18,080 bases of DNA, taken from assembly GCA_023266075.1 (NCBI GenBank), contig JAHFRX010000011.1, positions 1 to 18,080 on the forward strand, given 5' to 3'. Made by a program: the position numbers and the translations under genes. Numbering within the stretch: position 1 is the stretch's first letter; each line of letters starts with the position of its first letter. The notes below the pieces were generated by a model. That model was not told the DNA's origin. It saw nothing but the letters and a program-made list of their open reading frames with translations, and searched no databases. Of this stretch, positions 7,099 to 14,218 are shown in pieces. This DNA comes from Legionellaceae bacterium (GTDB taxonomy: Bacteria > Pseudomonadota > Gammaproteobacteria > Legionellales > Legionellaceae).

Positions 7099-9117
7099 AT
7101 GCTGTTAAATCCACAACAATTGTCGGCGGTACGCTACCTTGACGGACCGTTGTTAGTGCTCGCTGGTGCAGGCAGTGGTAAAACACGCGTCATTACAGAA
7201 AAAATAGCTTATCTTATTCAGCAATGTGGCTATGCAGCCCACTCGATTTATGCGGTTACTTTTACAAATAAAGCGGCACAAGAAATGCAGGCGCGCGCCA
7301 AAATCATTTTACCACAACAGGTGAGGCGAGGTTTAAAAGTTTCGACGTTTCATACCTTAGGCCTGACGATTCTTAAAAAACATCCACAAGCGTGTGGAGT
7401 GAAGCCTGGATTTAGTATTTTTGATGCGGAAGATACTGCGAGTCTTATTCGTAATCTATTTGATTCGACGCGCATGGTCTCAAAAGAAGAGTTGCGGCAA
7501 ATACAGACGTATTTTTCGACTTGGAAAAATTCAGATATTAAAGATATAACACAATATATACACGCTAATGATTCTTCTAATGAGGCTGTTATTGAGATGG
7601 CCGCATCGCTATATCCACGTTATTTGCAAACGTTGCGCGCTTATAATGCTGTTGATTTTGATGATTTGATAATGCTGCCAGTGGATCTATGCCGTGAATC
7701 AGAAACCATTTTAGAGTATTGGCAAAATAAAATACATTATCTTTTAATTGACGAGTATCAAGATGCAAATACCAGTCAATATCGGCTGGTGCAATTATTG
7801 ATGGCCAGACGTCCGAAATTTACTGTGGTTGGTGATGATGATCAATCTATCTATGCCTGGCGAGGTGCTCGTCCTGAGAATTTGAAGCAATTACAAGAAG
7901 ATTATCCCTATCTTAAGGTGATTAAATTAGAGCAGAATTATCGTTCTACAGGCCGTATTCTCATGATTGCGAATCAACTGATCTCGAATAATCCGCATGT
8001 ATTCTCTAAGACGTTGTGGAGCACGATGGGATTGGGGGATTTGGTTCGTGTCATTCGGTGTAAAGATGAGCAAGATGAGGCTGATCAAGTGGTTGCGGAT
8101 TTGATCAGTATAAAATTGCGGTCTCGCACAAATTTTGGTGATGTTGCTATTTTATATCGAGGTAATCATCAGGCGCGAATGTTTGAGACGGCTTTAAGGC
8201 AACAGGGTATTCCTTATCATCTCAGTGGTGGGCAATCGTGGTTTGCACGAACGGAAGTGAAGGATATTTTCGCATATTTACGGTTGTTATGTAACGATAC
8301 CGACGATCAAGCCTTTTTGAGAGTTATCAATACACCCAAACGCGGTATTGGTGAAACAAGTTTATTTGCGTTGACGGAGTATGCTAAAAGTCGTCAGCTG
8401 AGTTTATATGCCTGCTGTGATCATCTTGCGTTACAAATGAGTTTAAGTGAGGCACCGAAGCAAGCTTTGCAGCAGTTTAAGGCTTATATCGCATCTCTTA
8501 AAATGCGTTGTGCGGCACAGCCGACGAATACAATTCAATATTTGCAACAAATGATAGAGGAGATAGGCTATGAGGCCTATCTCTACGAACAATGTGATGC
8601 ACCTATACAAGCACAAAAGCGTATGGAGCAAGTGTTTGAATTATTGATCTGGGCTGAGCAGCTGATGGCAAAGCCTGATATTGAGTCTTTATCCGATGCT
8701 GTGAATCGGATGATACTGGTTGATAGACTTGAGACGCAATCCGATGCGGTGGATACATTGCAATTGATGACGCTTCATGCGTCAAAAGGATTAGAGTTTC
8801 CACATGTGTATCTTGTTGGATTAGAAGAAGGGTTATTACCTCATCGCGTGAGTATTGAGGAAGAGGCCATCGAAGAGGAGCGTCGATTGGCCTATGTTGG
8901 GATCACAAGAGCGCAAAAGAGCCTTTGTTTAACATTTGCTGCAAAGCGCCGTAGTGCAGGGACTGCAGAGGACACGGCGCCAAGTCGATTTTTAGATGAA
9001 CTGCCGGATGAGCACTTAGCGTGGTTTGGTCAGGAAAGCAAGCGCGATGACGCCGCTTCTAAGCACTTAGCTGTGTCACACTTGTTGGATCTAAAACGTC
9101 TTCTGGCCGATGAGTGA
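7099..9117 (+). CDS. rep: ATP-dependent DNA helicase Rep
   Basis: This 672-residue superfamily 1A helicase unwinds DNA 3'-to-5' and clears protein roadblocks ahead of replication forks. Visible motifs are Walker A AGAGSGKT (22-29), Ia TFTNKAA (54-60), STFHTLG (82-88), Walker B IDEYQD (217-222), motif III GDDDQSIYAWRGA (245-257), motif IV EQNYRST (278-284), then TLHASKGLEFPHVYLVG (motif V) and RRLAYVGITRAQ (motif VI) toward the C-terminus. The opening (LNPQQLSAVRYLDGPLLVLAG) and STFHTLGLTILKK resemble Rep more than UvrD or PcrA. The Shine-Dalgarno is weak. The last 59 bases overlap the 3' end of the convergent membrane-protein gene. Confidence 0.93.
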   Translation: MLLNPQQLSAVRYLDGPLLVLAGAGSGKTRVITEKIAYLIQQCGYAAHSIYAVTFTNKAAQEMQARAKIILPQQVRRGLKVSTFHTLGLTILKKHPQACGVKPGFSIFDAEDTASLIRNLFDSTRMVSKEELRQIQTYFSTWKNSDIKDITQYIHANDSSNEAVIEMAASLYPRYLQTLRAYNAVDFDDLIMLPVDLCRESETILEYWQNKIHYLLIDEYQDANTSQYRLVQLLMARRPKFTVVGDDDQSIYAWRGARPENLKQLQEDYPYLKVIKLEQNYRSTGRILMIANQLISNNPHVFSKTLWSTMGLGDLVRVIRCKDEQDEADQVVADLISIKLRSRTNFGDVAILYRGNHQARMFETALRQQGIPYHLSGGQSWFARTEVKDIFAYLRLLCNDTDDQAFLRVINTPKRGIGETSLFALTEYAKSRQLSLYACCDHLALQMSLSEAPKQALQQFKAYIASLKMRCAAQPTNTIQYLQQMIEEIGYEAYLYEQCDAPIQAQKRMEQVFELLIWAEQLMAKPDIESLSDAVNRMILVDRLETQSDAVDTLQLMTLHASKGLEFPHVYLVGLEEGLLPHRVSIEEEAIEEERRLAYVGITRAQKSLCLTFAAKRRSAGTAEDTAPSRFLDELPDEHLAWFGQESKRDDAASKHLAVSHLLDLKRLLADE

Positions 9118-10963
9118 CATATTTCTTGCCCGGTTTTTCTATCACCGTGCAGTAAGTGGTGTCGAAGAACGAGTGAGCCAGTTGCTTTGTCGGCTTTTGG
9201 GAAGGCGGTGATGAGATATTGTCTGTCTTCGCTGGTGTTCGGTAAGGCGTGAAATCGATAGCAGGACAATAAGGACAATTTGGAAGCATTGAGTCATCTT
9301 GAAGTTTTGTTGATGGTTTGTTTTTTGAGAAATAGTTCGAAATATTGGAGGTAGAGCTTGTTTTTGATGTATCTTCTACGTGTTTATTCAGAATACTTTT
9401 CCAGTGCACTCTATTCTCTTTATTGGCGTTGAATTGACTACTGAAGTAATTCCAAAGGTTTGATAATAGATATAACGGGGCTGCAAGTATATTCAAAAGG
9501 CGCGAAGGCAAATCATCGTCATGATGATGATCGGCACCTTCTAAGTGTTCTTCGACGAGAGACTCGGTGTTGTGTTGATGACGTTTAGGCTTAATAAAAT
9601 AATGTCCATCTTCGAATAACTCACTCACAATGCCTAAAAAAGCGGAAAATATTCGAGATAACCCTGGAACACGATCTGCAGTGACGCCAATGCTGATGAG
9701 ATGACCTAGAAACAAAACAAGACGTAAAGGCGCGATCGCAGTGACTAAAATGAGACGAAATGGGTTGAGGCGTTGAACAATATTTTCTTGATTCCATTGT
9801 TTTTGGATACGGTATTTAAAATCATCCCACTCTGTTTTCCAATTTCTATTCGCTTGAGTTGCTTCATCAATCATTTCCAGTGATTCGCTGGAGTTTTCAA
9901 GATTAAATGCAAGGGCTGCGGTACCTGTCACCAGTGGTATGAGTACACCGAACACAGCAGAAGGAATTTTGCTCATCCAGCGAAAAAGTGGCGGTGTGTT
10001 TTTTAAGATGGTCCACCACGTTCCTGCAGTACAAACGGTTAGCATAACAGCCAAAGCACCAAGTACGGCACTTGTTGCTATCATGAAAGTATTGCGCCAT
10101 GTTAAACCATTTTTTTCATAATCTTGGCGAAGCTTCCTGATGCGGCCACGAATCCCATCATGAACTAAAATATTGGTGAGCGTATTATATGTCAACAGAC
10201 CGTAAGCGATTCCTGAAATAATGGCCATGGGGACAATGAGTAGTGGGGCCGCGATTGGGATTGCGGTGAGGAATGGTATAATAGCTATGATCTCAACCAA
10301 TAAATAACTGGTGCCAATTCCCATGAAAATAGCGGTGAGTGCGCTAAAATAGCGGATTCCGGTATTGAATTTACTGCTATTCTTAAGGCGATCTTGAAAT
10401 TCATCTGTGAGCGAAATATGTGATTTTCCAGCGACGGGTTGAGCGAGTCGATAGTGCTGTAAAAATGCCAATAGCGCTCTATCTTCTTTGGAAAGCGTGT
10501 GTAGCGCTCTTTTTTTAAGACCGATAATCGCTGCAAATTTTTTTTCAAGTTGTTTTAATTGACGTTGAATCTCTTGTTTTTTAGCACGTTGCGATGGTGT
10601 CAGTGCTTGATGCTCAAACGCATGAAGCTGATGCAACATATATTCGTATTCAAGAAAAAAAAGAGGACGATCTGCGTGAGGGTAGTGATGTGGAAAATAA
10701 TCTTTGAGGAAAGTTTTTGCAAATTCAACCGTCAAAAATTGAGGCGTTAAAAGTTTGTCTAAAGCGCCCTTGATATTTTGAAGATAAATTTCACCCTCGT
10801 AAGCGACGGAGAGTGCAAATGCAATCGAAGCGAAAATGATACTCGGCCATAGAACGTACAAGCCGCCAAAACTTAAGAGCCCAATAATAAGACTCGCTCC
10901 CAGGGTTAAGAAGATGAGTAAAAGATGATACGGAATTTTTTTAAGATTCATTTTTTTATTCAT
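9059..10963 (-). CDS. Multi-pass inner-membrane protein of unknown function, His/Asp- and Cys-motif-bearing
   Basis: The 634-residue product is not recognised. Two hydrophobic segments open it (about 11-32 and 33-54), followed by a soluble helical section (about 60-195, Lys/Gln-rich coiled-coil-like at 122-152). Further hydrophobic segments lie at about 204-230, 231-258, 292-314, 333-354 and 403-428. The C-terminal third is soluble, with a His/acid-rich stretch (RHQHN at 461-465, HHHDDD at 479-484) and a CPYC motif at 563-566, both possible metal ligands. The tail is Ser/Thr/Pro/Lys-rich and looks disordered. The general build resembles large membrane proteins of intracellular Legionellales, which is an impression rather than an identification. 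A Fur-box-like site overlaps its candidate promoter. The Shine-Dalgarno is poor; M1 or M5 could be the start. Its end overlaps rep convergently by 59 bases. Confidence 0.8.
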   Translation of the reverse strand: MNKKMNLKKIPYHLLLIFLTLGASLIIGLLSFGGLYVLWPSIIFASIAFALSVAYEGEIYLQNIKGALDKLLTPQFLTVEFAKTFLKDYFPHHYPHADRPLFFLEYEYMLHQLHAFEHQALTPSQRAKKQEIQRQLKQLEKKFAAIIGLKKRALHTLSKEDRALLAFLQHYRLAQPVAGKSHISLTDEFQDRLKNSSKFNTGIRYFSALTAIFMGIGTSYLLVEIIAIIPFLTAIPIAAPLLIVPMAIISGIAYGLLTYNTLTNILVHDGIRGRIRKLRQDYEKNGLTWRNTFMIATSAVLGALAVMLTVCTAGTWWTILKNTPPLFRWMSKIPSAVFGVLIPLVTGTAALAFNLENSSESLEMIDEATQANRNWKTEWDDFKYRIQKQWNQENIVQRLNPFRLILVTAIAPLRLVLFLGHLISIGVTADRVPGLSRIFSAFLGIVSELFEDGHYFIKPKRHQHNTESLVEEHLEGADHHHDDDLPSRLLNILAAPLYLLSNLWNYFSSQFNANKENRVHWKSILNKHVEDTSKTSSTSNISNYFSKNKPSTKLQDDSMLPNCPYCPAIDFTPYRTPAKTDNISSPPSQKPTKQLAHSFFDTTYCTVIEKPGKKYVTHRPEDVLDPTSVTQLSA

Positions 10964-10982
10964 GAAATTAATGATGGGTTAC

Positions 10983-11009
10983 TGTATAACAAATAGGAAT
11001 CATTATCAA
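10983..11009 (-). promoter_or_regulatory. Candidate promoter with Fur-box-like operator
   Basis: On the minus strand TTGATA (11004-11009) is followed after 15 bases by TATACA (10983-10988), which is preceded by an extended TG. The spacer contains a Fur-like site. Minus-strand bases 11008-10994 read TGATAATGATTCCTA and match the 7-1-7 Fur consensus TGATAATGATTATCA at 12 of 15 positions; one half is perfect. The 19-base version (10989-11007) matches at 13 of 19. Binding here would block the promoter of the membrane-protein gene. Confidence 0.4.
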
Positions 11010-11021
11010 TCACAATGGGAT

Positions 11022-11048
11022 AAAAAAAACCAGGTTTAACCTGGTTTT
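11022..11048 (-). terminator. Intrinsic terminator of the 393-residue protein gene
   Basis: CCAGG and CCTGG form a stem around a 5-base loop, extended by A-T pairs. On the minus strand the stem is followed by a run of eight T. It lies 28 bases after the stop of the 11076-12257 gene. The plus-strand side has only four T, so it mainly serves the minus strand. Confidence 0.85.
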
Positions 11049-11075
11049 AATTGTTCTATAGCGCGCGCAGTATCA

Positions 11076-12257
11076 TCATTGCATACTAAGATGATGATTA
11101 GGGGCGTCGACGGCCGTCGCTGGCTCTACGTTTGCTTTTAGGAGTGAGTATTGACGTAACAGTTCACTTTTAACAATACGCTTAACGAGATCTTCCATAT
11201 TCTTTGGCTTTCTATCGTGACGCGCTGGCGCTTTTAGACTGTTCTCTTTAGACGCTTGGTTTTCTTTTCTTAAATGCTTTAGCCGTCCAAAACGTTCTTT
11301 TGCACGATCGATTTTCTCTTGTTGGGGATGCTTTCCTATTTTAGCCGCTTCCTTACGTTCAAGATGTTGAGCGTGTTTCTTATCGTTTGCAGCGTCATTT
11401 TGCATTTGTTGTGTCAACTCTCTTTTAAAGCGAGGAAACTCACCATGAATGGCGTCAAGCTCAATGGCCAATGCAGTTTGGGGCGTAGGAACATAAGGTT
11501 TATATCCTGTTTTTTTCGCCAGTGTATTCTCTTTGCTCATTAGCCAAGTATAAAGCGTATCAAAAATGTTTAATATGGCGCGAATGCTGTTGAAGGAAAA
11601 ATCATGAACAGCTTCAAGAAACGTTTGAGGCTTTTTCAATTCAGCGGTATTTGCTGTGAGAATTTTCTTACAGTTTATCGCATATTCGATAACGCTGATT
11701 TCAGCAGTTCGCATTCTTTTTTCTTGTTTTTCAAACTCTGAAGCAATATTTTTAATCAACTCTTGTGCGTAGACGCTGCTCTCTTTTGTGCATTCATTTA
11801 AGCGAACGATAATATTACTTGTTGTGTTCAGTGCATAAGCAAAAGGCGTCATTCCAATCGTCGATTGCTCAGATGCGGCATGTAACATAGACAATACTTT
11901 CTCTTGTTCAGATTTGTCTTCAGGGAATGATCCGGTATAAGCTTGAGCACGTTTGCGACGATTTTCGGCTTCATGACGAACTTTGGCAGCTGCTTCATTC
12001 GCTTCTCGTACTCTGAGTGGTACTGAGCTTGCTTGCGTGTTCACCAGCATCGCTTTTTGAGAGGCTATTAATGATTGCTTGATTTCTGATGTCAAGACAA
12101 ATGGTTGGCCATTTTTCAAATGCTGATTTTTTATTAACCATAAATCGCGCTCAAAACGCTCAATATCAATGCTGTCTTTTTTTAGTTCTTGAATGACTTT
12201 TGGTGATAGCTTAGTCTTGTAGTATGAATCACTCTTATGAGTTTTAGTCGTAGGCAT
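11076..12257 (-). CDS. Lysine-rich, effector-like protein (393 residues)
   Basis: I do not recognise this protein. It is hydrophilic and strongly helical, with a basic coiled-coil-like stretch at about 83-106 (REANEAAAKVRHEAENRRKR in part) and a Lys/Arg/Gln-rich segment at about 283-365. A single hydrophobic helix lies at about 221-240, carrying N-S-I-R-A-I-L. The start is placed at the ATG at 12257 because a perfect AAAGGAG lies 6-7 bases before it; the longer frame to 12338 would begin upstream of the candidate -10 box and has no such site. The gene is monocistronic, with its own promoter and terminator. No enzyme motif is visible. Lysine-rich helical proteins with one hydrophobic patch are typical of host-directed effectors in Coxiella- and Legionella-type bacteria. 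That role is inferred, and a structural or phage-related role cannot be excluded. Confidence 0.75.
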   Translation of the reverse strand: MPTTKTHKSDSYYKTKLSPKVIQELKKDSIDIERFERDLWLIKNQHLKNGQPFVLTSEIKQSLIASQKAMLVNTQASSVPLRVREANEAAAKVRHEAENRRKRAQAYTGSFPEDKSEQEKVLSMLHAASEQSTIGMTPFAYALNTTSNIIVRLNECTKESSVYAQELIKNIASEFEKQEKRMRTAEISVIEYAINCKKILTANTAELKKPQTFLEAVHDFSFNSIRAILNIFDTLYTWLMSKENTLAKKTGYKPYVPTPQTALAIELDAIHGEFPRFKRELTQQMQNDAANDKKHAQHLERKEAAKIGKHPQQEKIDRAKERFGRLKHLRKENQASKENSLKAPARHDRKPKNMEDLVKRIVKSELLRQYSLLKANVEPATAVDAPNHHLSMQ

Positions 12258-12309
12258 ACAATGCTCCTTTAAGGCTGGAATTATCATTTTTTTATCAGTG
12301 ATGATATTT

Positions 12310-12338
12310 TTTATACTATAATTTATAAAGCCAGGCAA
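12310..12338 (-). promoter_or_regulatory. Sigma-70 promoter of the 393-residue protein gene
   Basis: On the minus strand TTGCCT (12333-12338) is followed after exactly 17 bases by TATAAA (12310-12315). A leader of roughly 45 bases would precede the AAAGGAG and the ATG at 12257. An alternative -10, TATAGT, overlaps just upstream. Confidence 0.55.
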
Positions 12339-12402
12339 TTGTACGTGATAAATGGTTTTTGTTCAAGCAATATTGTATTAATTTAACCACGTTGTGGGGG
12401 AT

Positions 12403-12430
12403 AAAAAAACCAGGCAGATGCCTGGTTTTT
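12403..12430 (-). terminator. Intrinsic terminator of the 240-residue protein gene
   Basis: AAAAACCAGGCA pairs with TGCCTGGTTTTT around a minimal loop, giving a near-perfect 12-base stem. Reading the minus strand, a run of seven T follows the GC-rich core. It lies 17 bases after the stop of the 12447-13169 gene. The CCAGG/CCTGG core is the same as in the terminator at 11022-11048. Confidence 0.85.
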
Positions 12431-12446
12431 GAAAGATGGTGATGAC

Positions 12447-13169
12447 TTATTTTCCTGATTTGTGATGTACCGTTGGCTTTGGTTCTTCGAACTCGTTGAG
12501 ATCCTTAAGTTCTCGAACAAAGTCTTTTGCAGCTTTTCCAAGCATTGAGTCAGGTTTTTTGAACATACCAGAACTGGTACCAAACACATAATTGACCATT
12601 TTCTCTAGTAGGCGAAACATTGCCCGAAGTGCATTAACAATGTGCGCACAGAGACCTGTAGGTTGTTGATGATACATGTTACGATGTTTTGTTTTATGTT
12701 CATCAACTGTGGCCATACAGCCTTGTTTATATTTTTTGAGGTCACCATCTTTCAAGAATGTCTTAGACATTTGGCATATTACCTCAATGAAAGGTTTGAC
12801 CTGCTTATCACTTTTGTGTTGATGTAAAGCGGTCATGAGGTCTCTTACAACTCTTCTGACACTTTCTTTCGTTTCTAAGTGATGTTTTGTTTGAGGTTTT
12901 GACTTTTCAGCTCGTTTAATGTCATGAGTTTTAAGTTCTGCCTCCCATTTTACTAACATCGTTGCCATTTTAGTTTGAAGTCTATACATTTCACCAGGAA
13001 CGTTGTCAATTTTTTTTCCTTTGGTAGCGGCAACGAGGTTTTTCAACTCTTTTTTTAGCATGGTTGTGGATTTTAAAACCTCACCTTTGCCATGAAGTGA
13101 TGTGGCCTCTATCATCGTTTTTGTTGCGTGGTCGAACGCATGTTTTTCAGCTTGATTCATCTTTGGCAT
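12447..13169 (-). CDS. Lysine-rich, effector-like protein (240 residues)
   Basis: The protein is unrecognised. It starts at the ATG at 13169 (MPKMNQAEKHAFDH), preceded by GGAG with 6-base spacing; the frame is open to 13283, but that extension has no ribosome-binding site and would overlap the divergent leader. The product is helical and rich in Lys and His. A hydrophobic helix at about 172-197 contains N-A-L-R-A-M-F, closely resembling the N-S-I-R-A-I-L helix of the 393-residue neighbour. The C-terminus has an acidic patch (NEFEEPKP, about 225-232) followed by a basic tail, resembling the E-block seen near the end of some Dot/Icm substrates. No catalytic motif is visible. A TATACT at 13204-13209 (minus) is a possible -10 without a clear -35. 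The call of a secreted effector is an inference. Confidence 0.72.
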   Translation of the reverse strand: MPKMNQAEKHAFDHATKTMIEATSLHGKGEVLKSTTMLKKELKNLVAATKGKKIDNVPGEMYRLQTKMATMLVKWEAELKTHDIKRAEKSKPQTKHHLETKESVRRVVRDLMTALHQHKSDKQVKPFIEVICQMSKTFLKDGDLKKYKQGCMATVDEHKTKHRNMYHQQPTGLCAHIVNALRAMFRLLEKMVNYVFGTSSGMFKKPDSMLGKAAKDFVRELKDLNEFEEPKPTVHHKSGK

Positions 13170-13338
13170 GATTTTCTCCGTATGATTATGAACTTTCAAT
13201 TTGAGTATAGACGAAGATTTTAATTTTGCATGACCATTGTAAAAACTGATGTATTTACATGCTGTTTGTGTGTTAACAGTCACTATTTCATCTACACTGA
13301 ACAGTAGTGATGGTGTGCAGACAGCTAAGGAGAAGGAG

Positions 13339-14214
13339 ATGTGTCGTTTAGCAGCGTATCTTGGTCAAACGAGTGTTTTATTAGAAGATGTCTTGGTAAA
13401 ACCAGCGAATTCGTTGGTTTCACAAAGCTTGAGCGCACGAGAAACAGACGTGATGACGAATGGAGATGGGTTTGGCGTGGGGTGGTATGCGCCTGAAATT
13501 AGCTCAGAGCCTGCGTTATTTACCTCGACAACGCCGGCATGGAGCGATAGAAACTTATCACATTTAACTTCAAAAATTAAAGCCTCTTCTTTTTTTGCGC
13601 ATGTGCGTGCGGCAAGTGAAGGTGGTGTGACACAATATAACTGCCATCCGTTTACGTTTCAGGAGTGGATGTTTATGCATAACGGGTGTATCAGTAATTT
13701 TATGCGTATTAAACGCCATTTGCGTCGATTGTTGGACGATGATGTATATAATTGGATTAAGGGCGATACCGATTCTGAACATTTTTTTGCGCTATCCATG
13801 CAGATTGCGAAAGGACGAGATTTAAGTCGTATTGAGAATCTAGCTGATATTTTAGAAGATACCCTCCAAGAAGTATTGCTTCTGACAAAAACGTTTAATG
13901 CACAAGGCGTGTCTTATTTTAATGTATGTTTAACGGATGGACGCCGTCTTTTGGCCAGTCGTTATTGCAGCGATCCTGATATGAAATCACTGACCATGCA
14001 TTATTGCATCGGGAGTACGTTGATTTCGCCGGTGATGAATAGCGATAAACCACAACCGATTATGGCAAAAAATGGCGATAAAAAATGTATTTTAGTGTCG
14101 TCAGAAAAATTGAGTAGTGTCAGTGAGGAGTGGCATATGCTGCCGACGAATCACCTTTTGTTAGTGGATGAGCATATCAATGTGAGTGTTCGAAAGTTAC
14201 GGCAGTTTTGTTAG
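13339..14214 (+). CDS. YafJ-type class II glutamine amidotransferase
   Basis: The product is an N-terminal-nucleophile amidotransferase of the YafJ/EgtC-like family. Removing Met exposes Cys2 (MCRLAAYLG), the glutaminase nucleophile, which fixes the start at 13339. This ATG is also preceded by a tandem AAGGAGAAGGAG. Other family motifs are NGDGFGVGWY (41-50), FAHVRAAS (86-93), HPF (103-105), the oxyanion-type HNG (114-116) and GDTDSEH (142-148). At 291 residues it is somewhat longer than E. coli YafJ, and there is no second synthetase domain, so the acceptor of the released ammonia is unknown. Its 3' end overlaps the convergent ATPase gene by 18 bases, and the overlap includes a sequence resembling half of the palindrome found at the ATPase gene's other side. 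Confidence 0.9.
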   Translation: MCRLAAYLGQTSVLLEDVLVKPANSLVSQSLSARETDVMTNGDGFGVGWYAPEISSEPALFTSTTPAWSDRNLSHLTSKIKASSFFAHVRAASEGGVTQYNCHPFTFQEWMFMHNGCISNFMRIKRHLRRLLDDDVYNWIKGDTDSEHFFALSMQIAKGRDLSRIENLADILEDTLQEVLLLTKTFNAQGVSYFNVCLTDGRRLLASRYCSDPDMKSLTMHYCIGSTLISPVMNSDKPQPIMAKNGDKKCILVSSEKLSSVSEEWHMLPTNHLLLVDEHINVSVRKLRQFC

Positions 14215-14218
14215 CAAA
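14193..14218. repeat. Degenerate half-copy of the palindrome (tentative)
   Basis: The plus strand reads AAAGTTACGGCAGTTTT here, against AAAGTTACCGCTGAGTTT in the left arm of the palindromes at 15675-15779. The first eight bases are identical, and with one mismatch and a two-base gap the match continues to AGTTT. It sits exactly at the 3' end of the ATPase gene. Together with GTAACTTT at 15771-15778 it forms an inverted pair bracketing that gene. A chance match is possible. Confidence 0.3.

Noticed and set aside
12258..12338. 27-residue N-terminal extension of the 393-residue protein
   Set aside because: A perfect AAAGGAG precedes the inner ATG at 12257, and the extension would begin upstream of the candidate -10 box.
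13249..13338. 30-residue N-terminal extension of the YafJ-like protein
   Set aside because: The enzyme needs Met-Cys at its N-terminus, and the tandem AAGGAG directly precedes the ATG at 13339.
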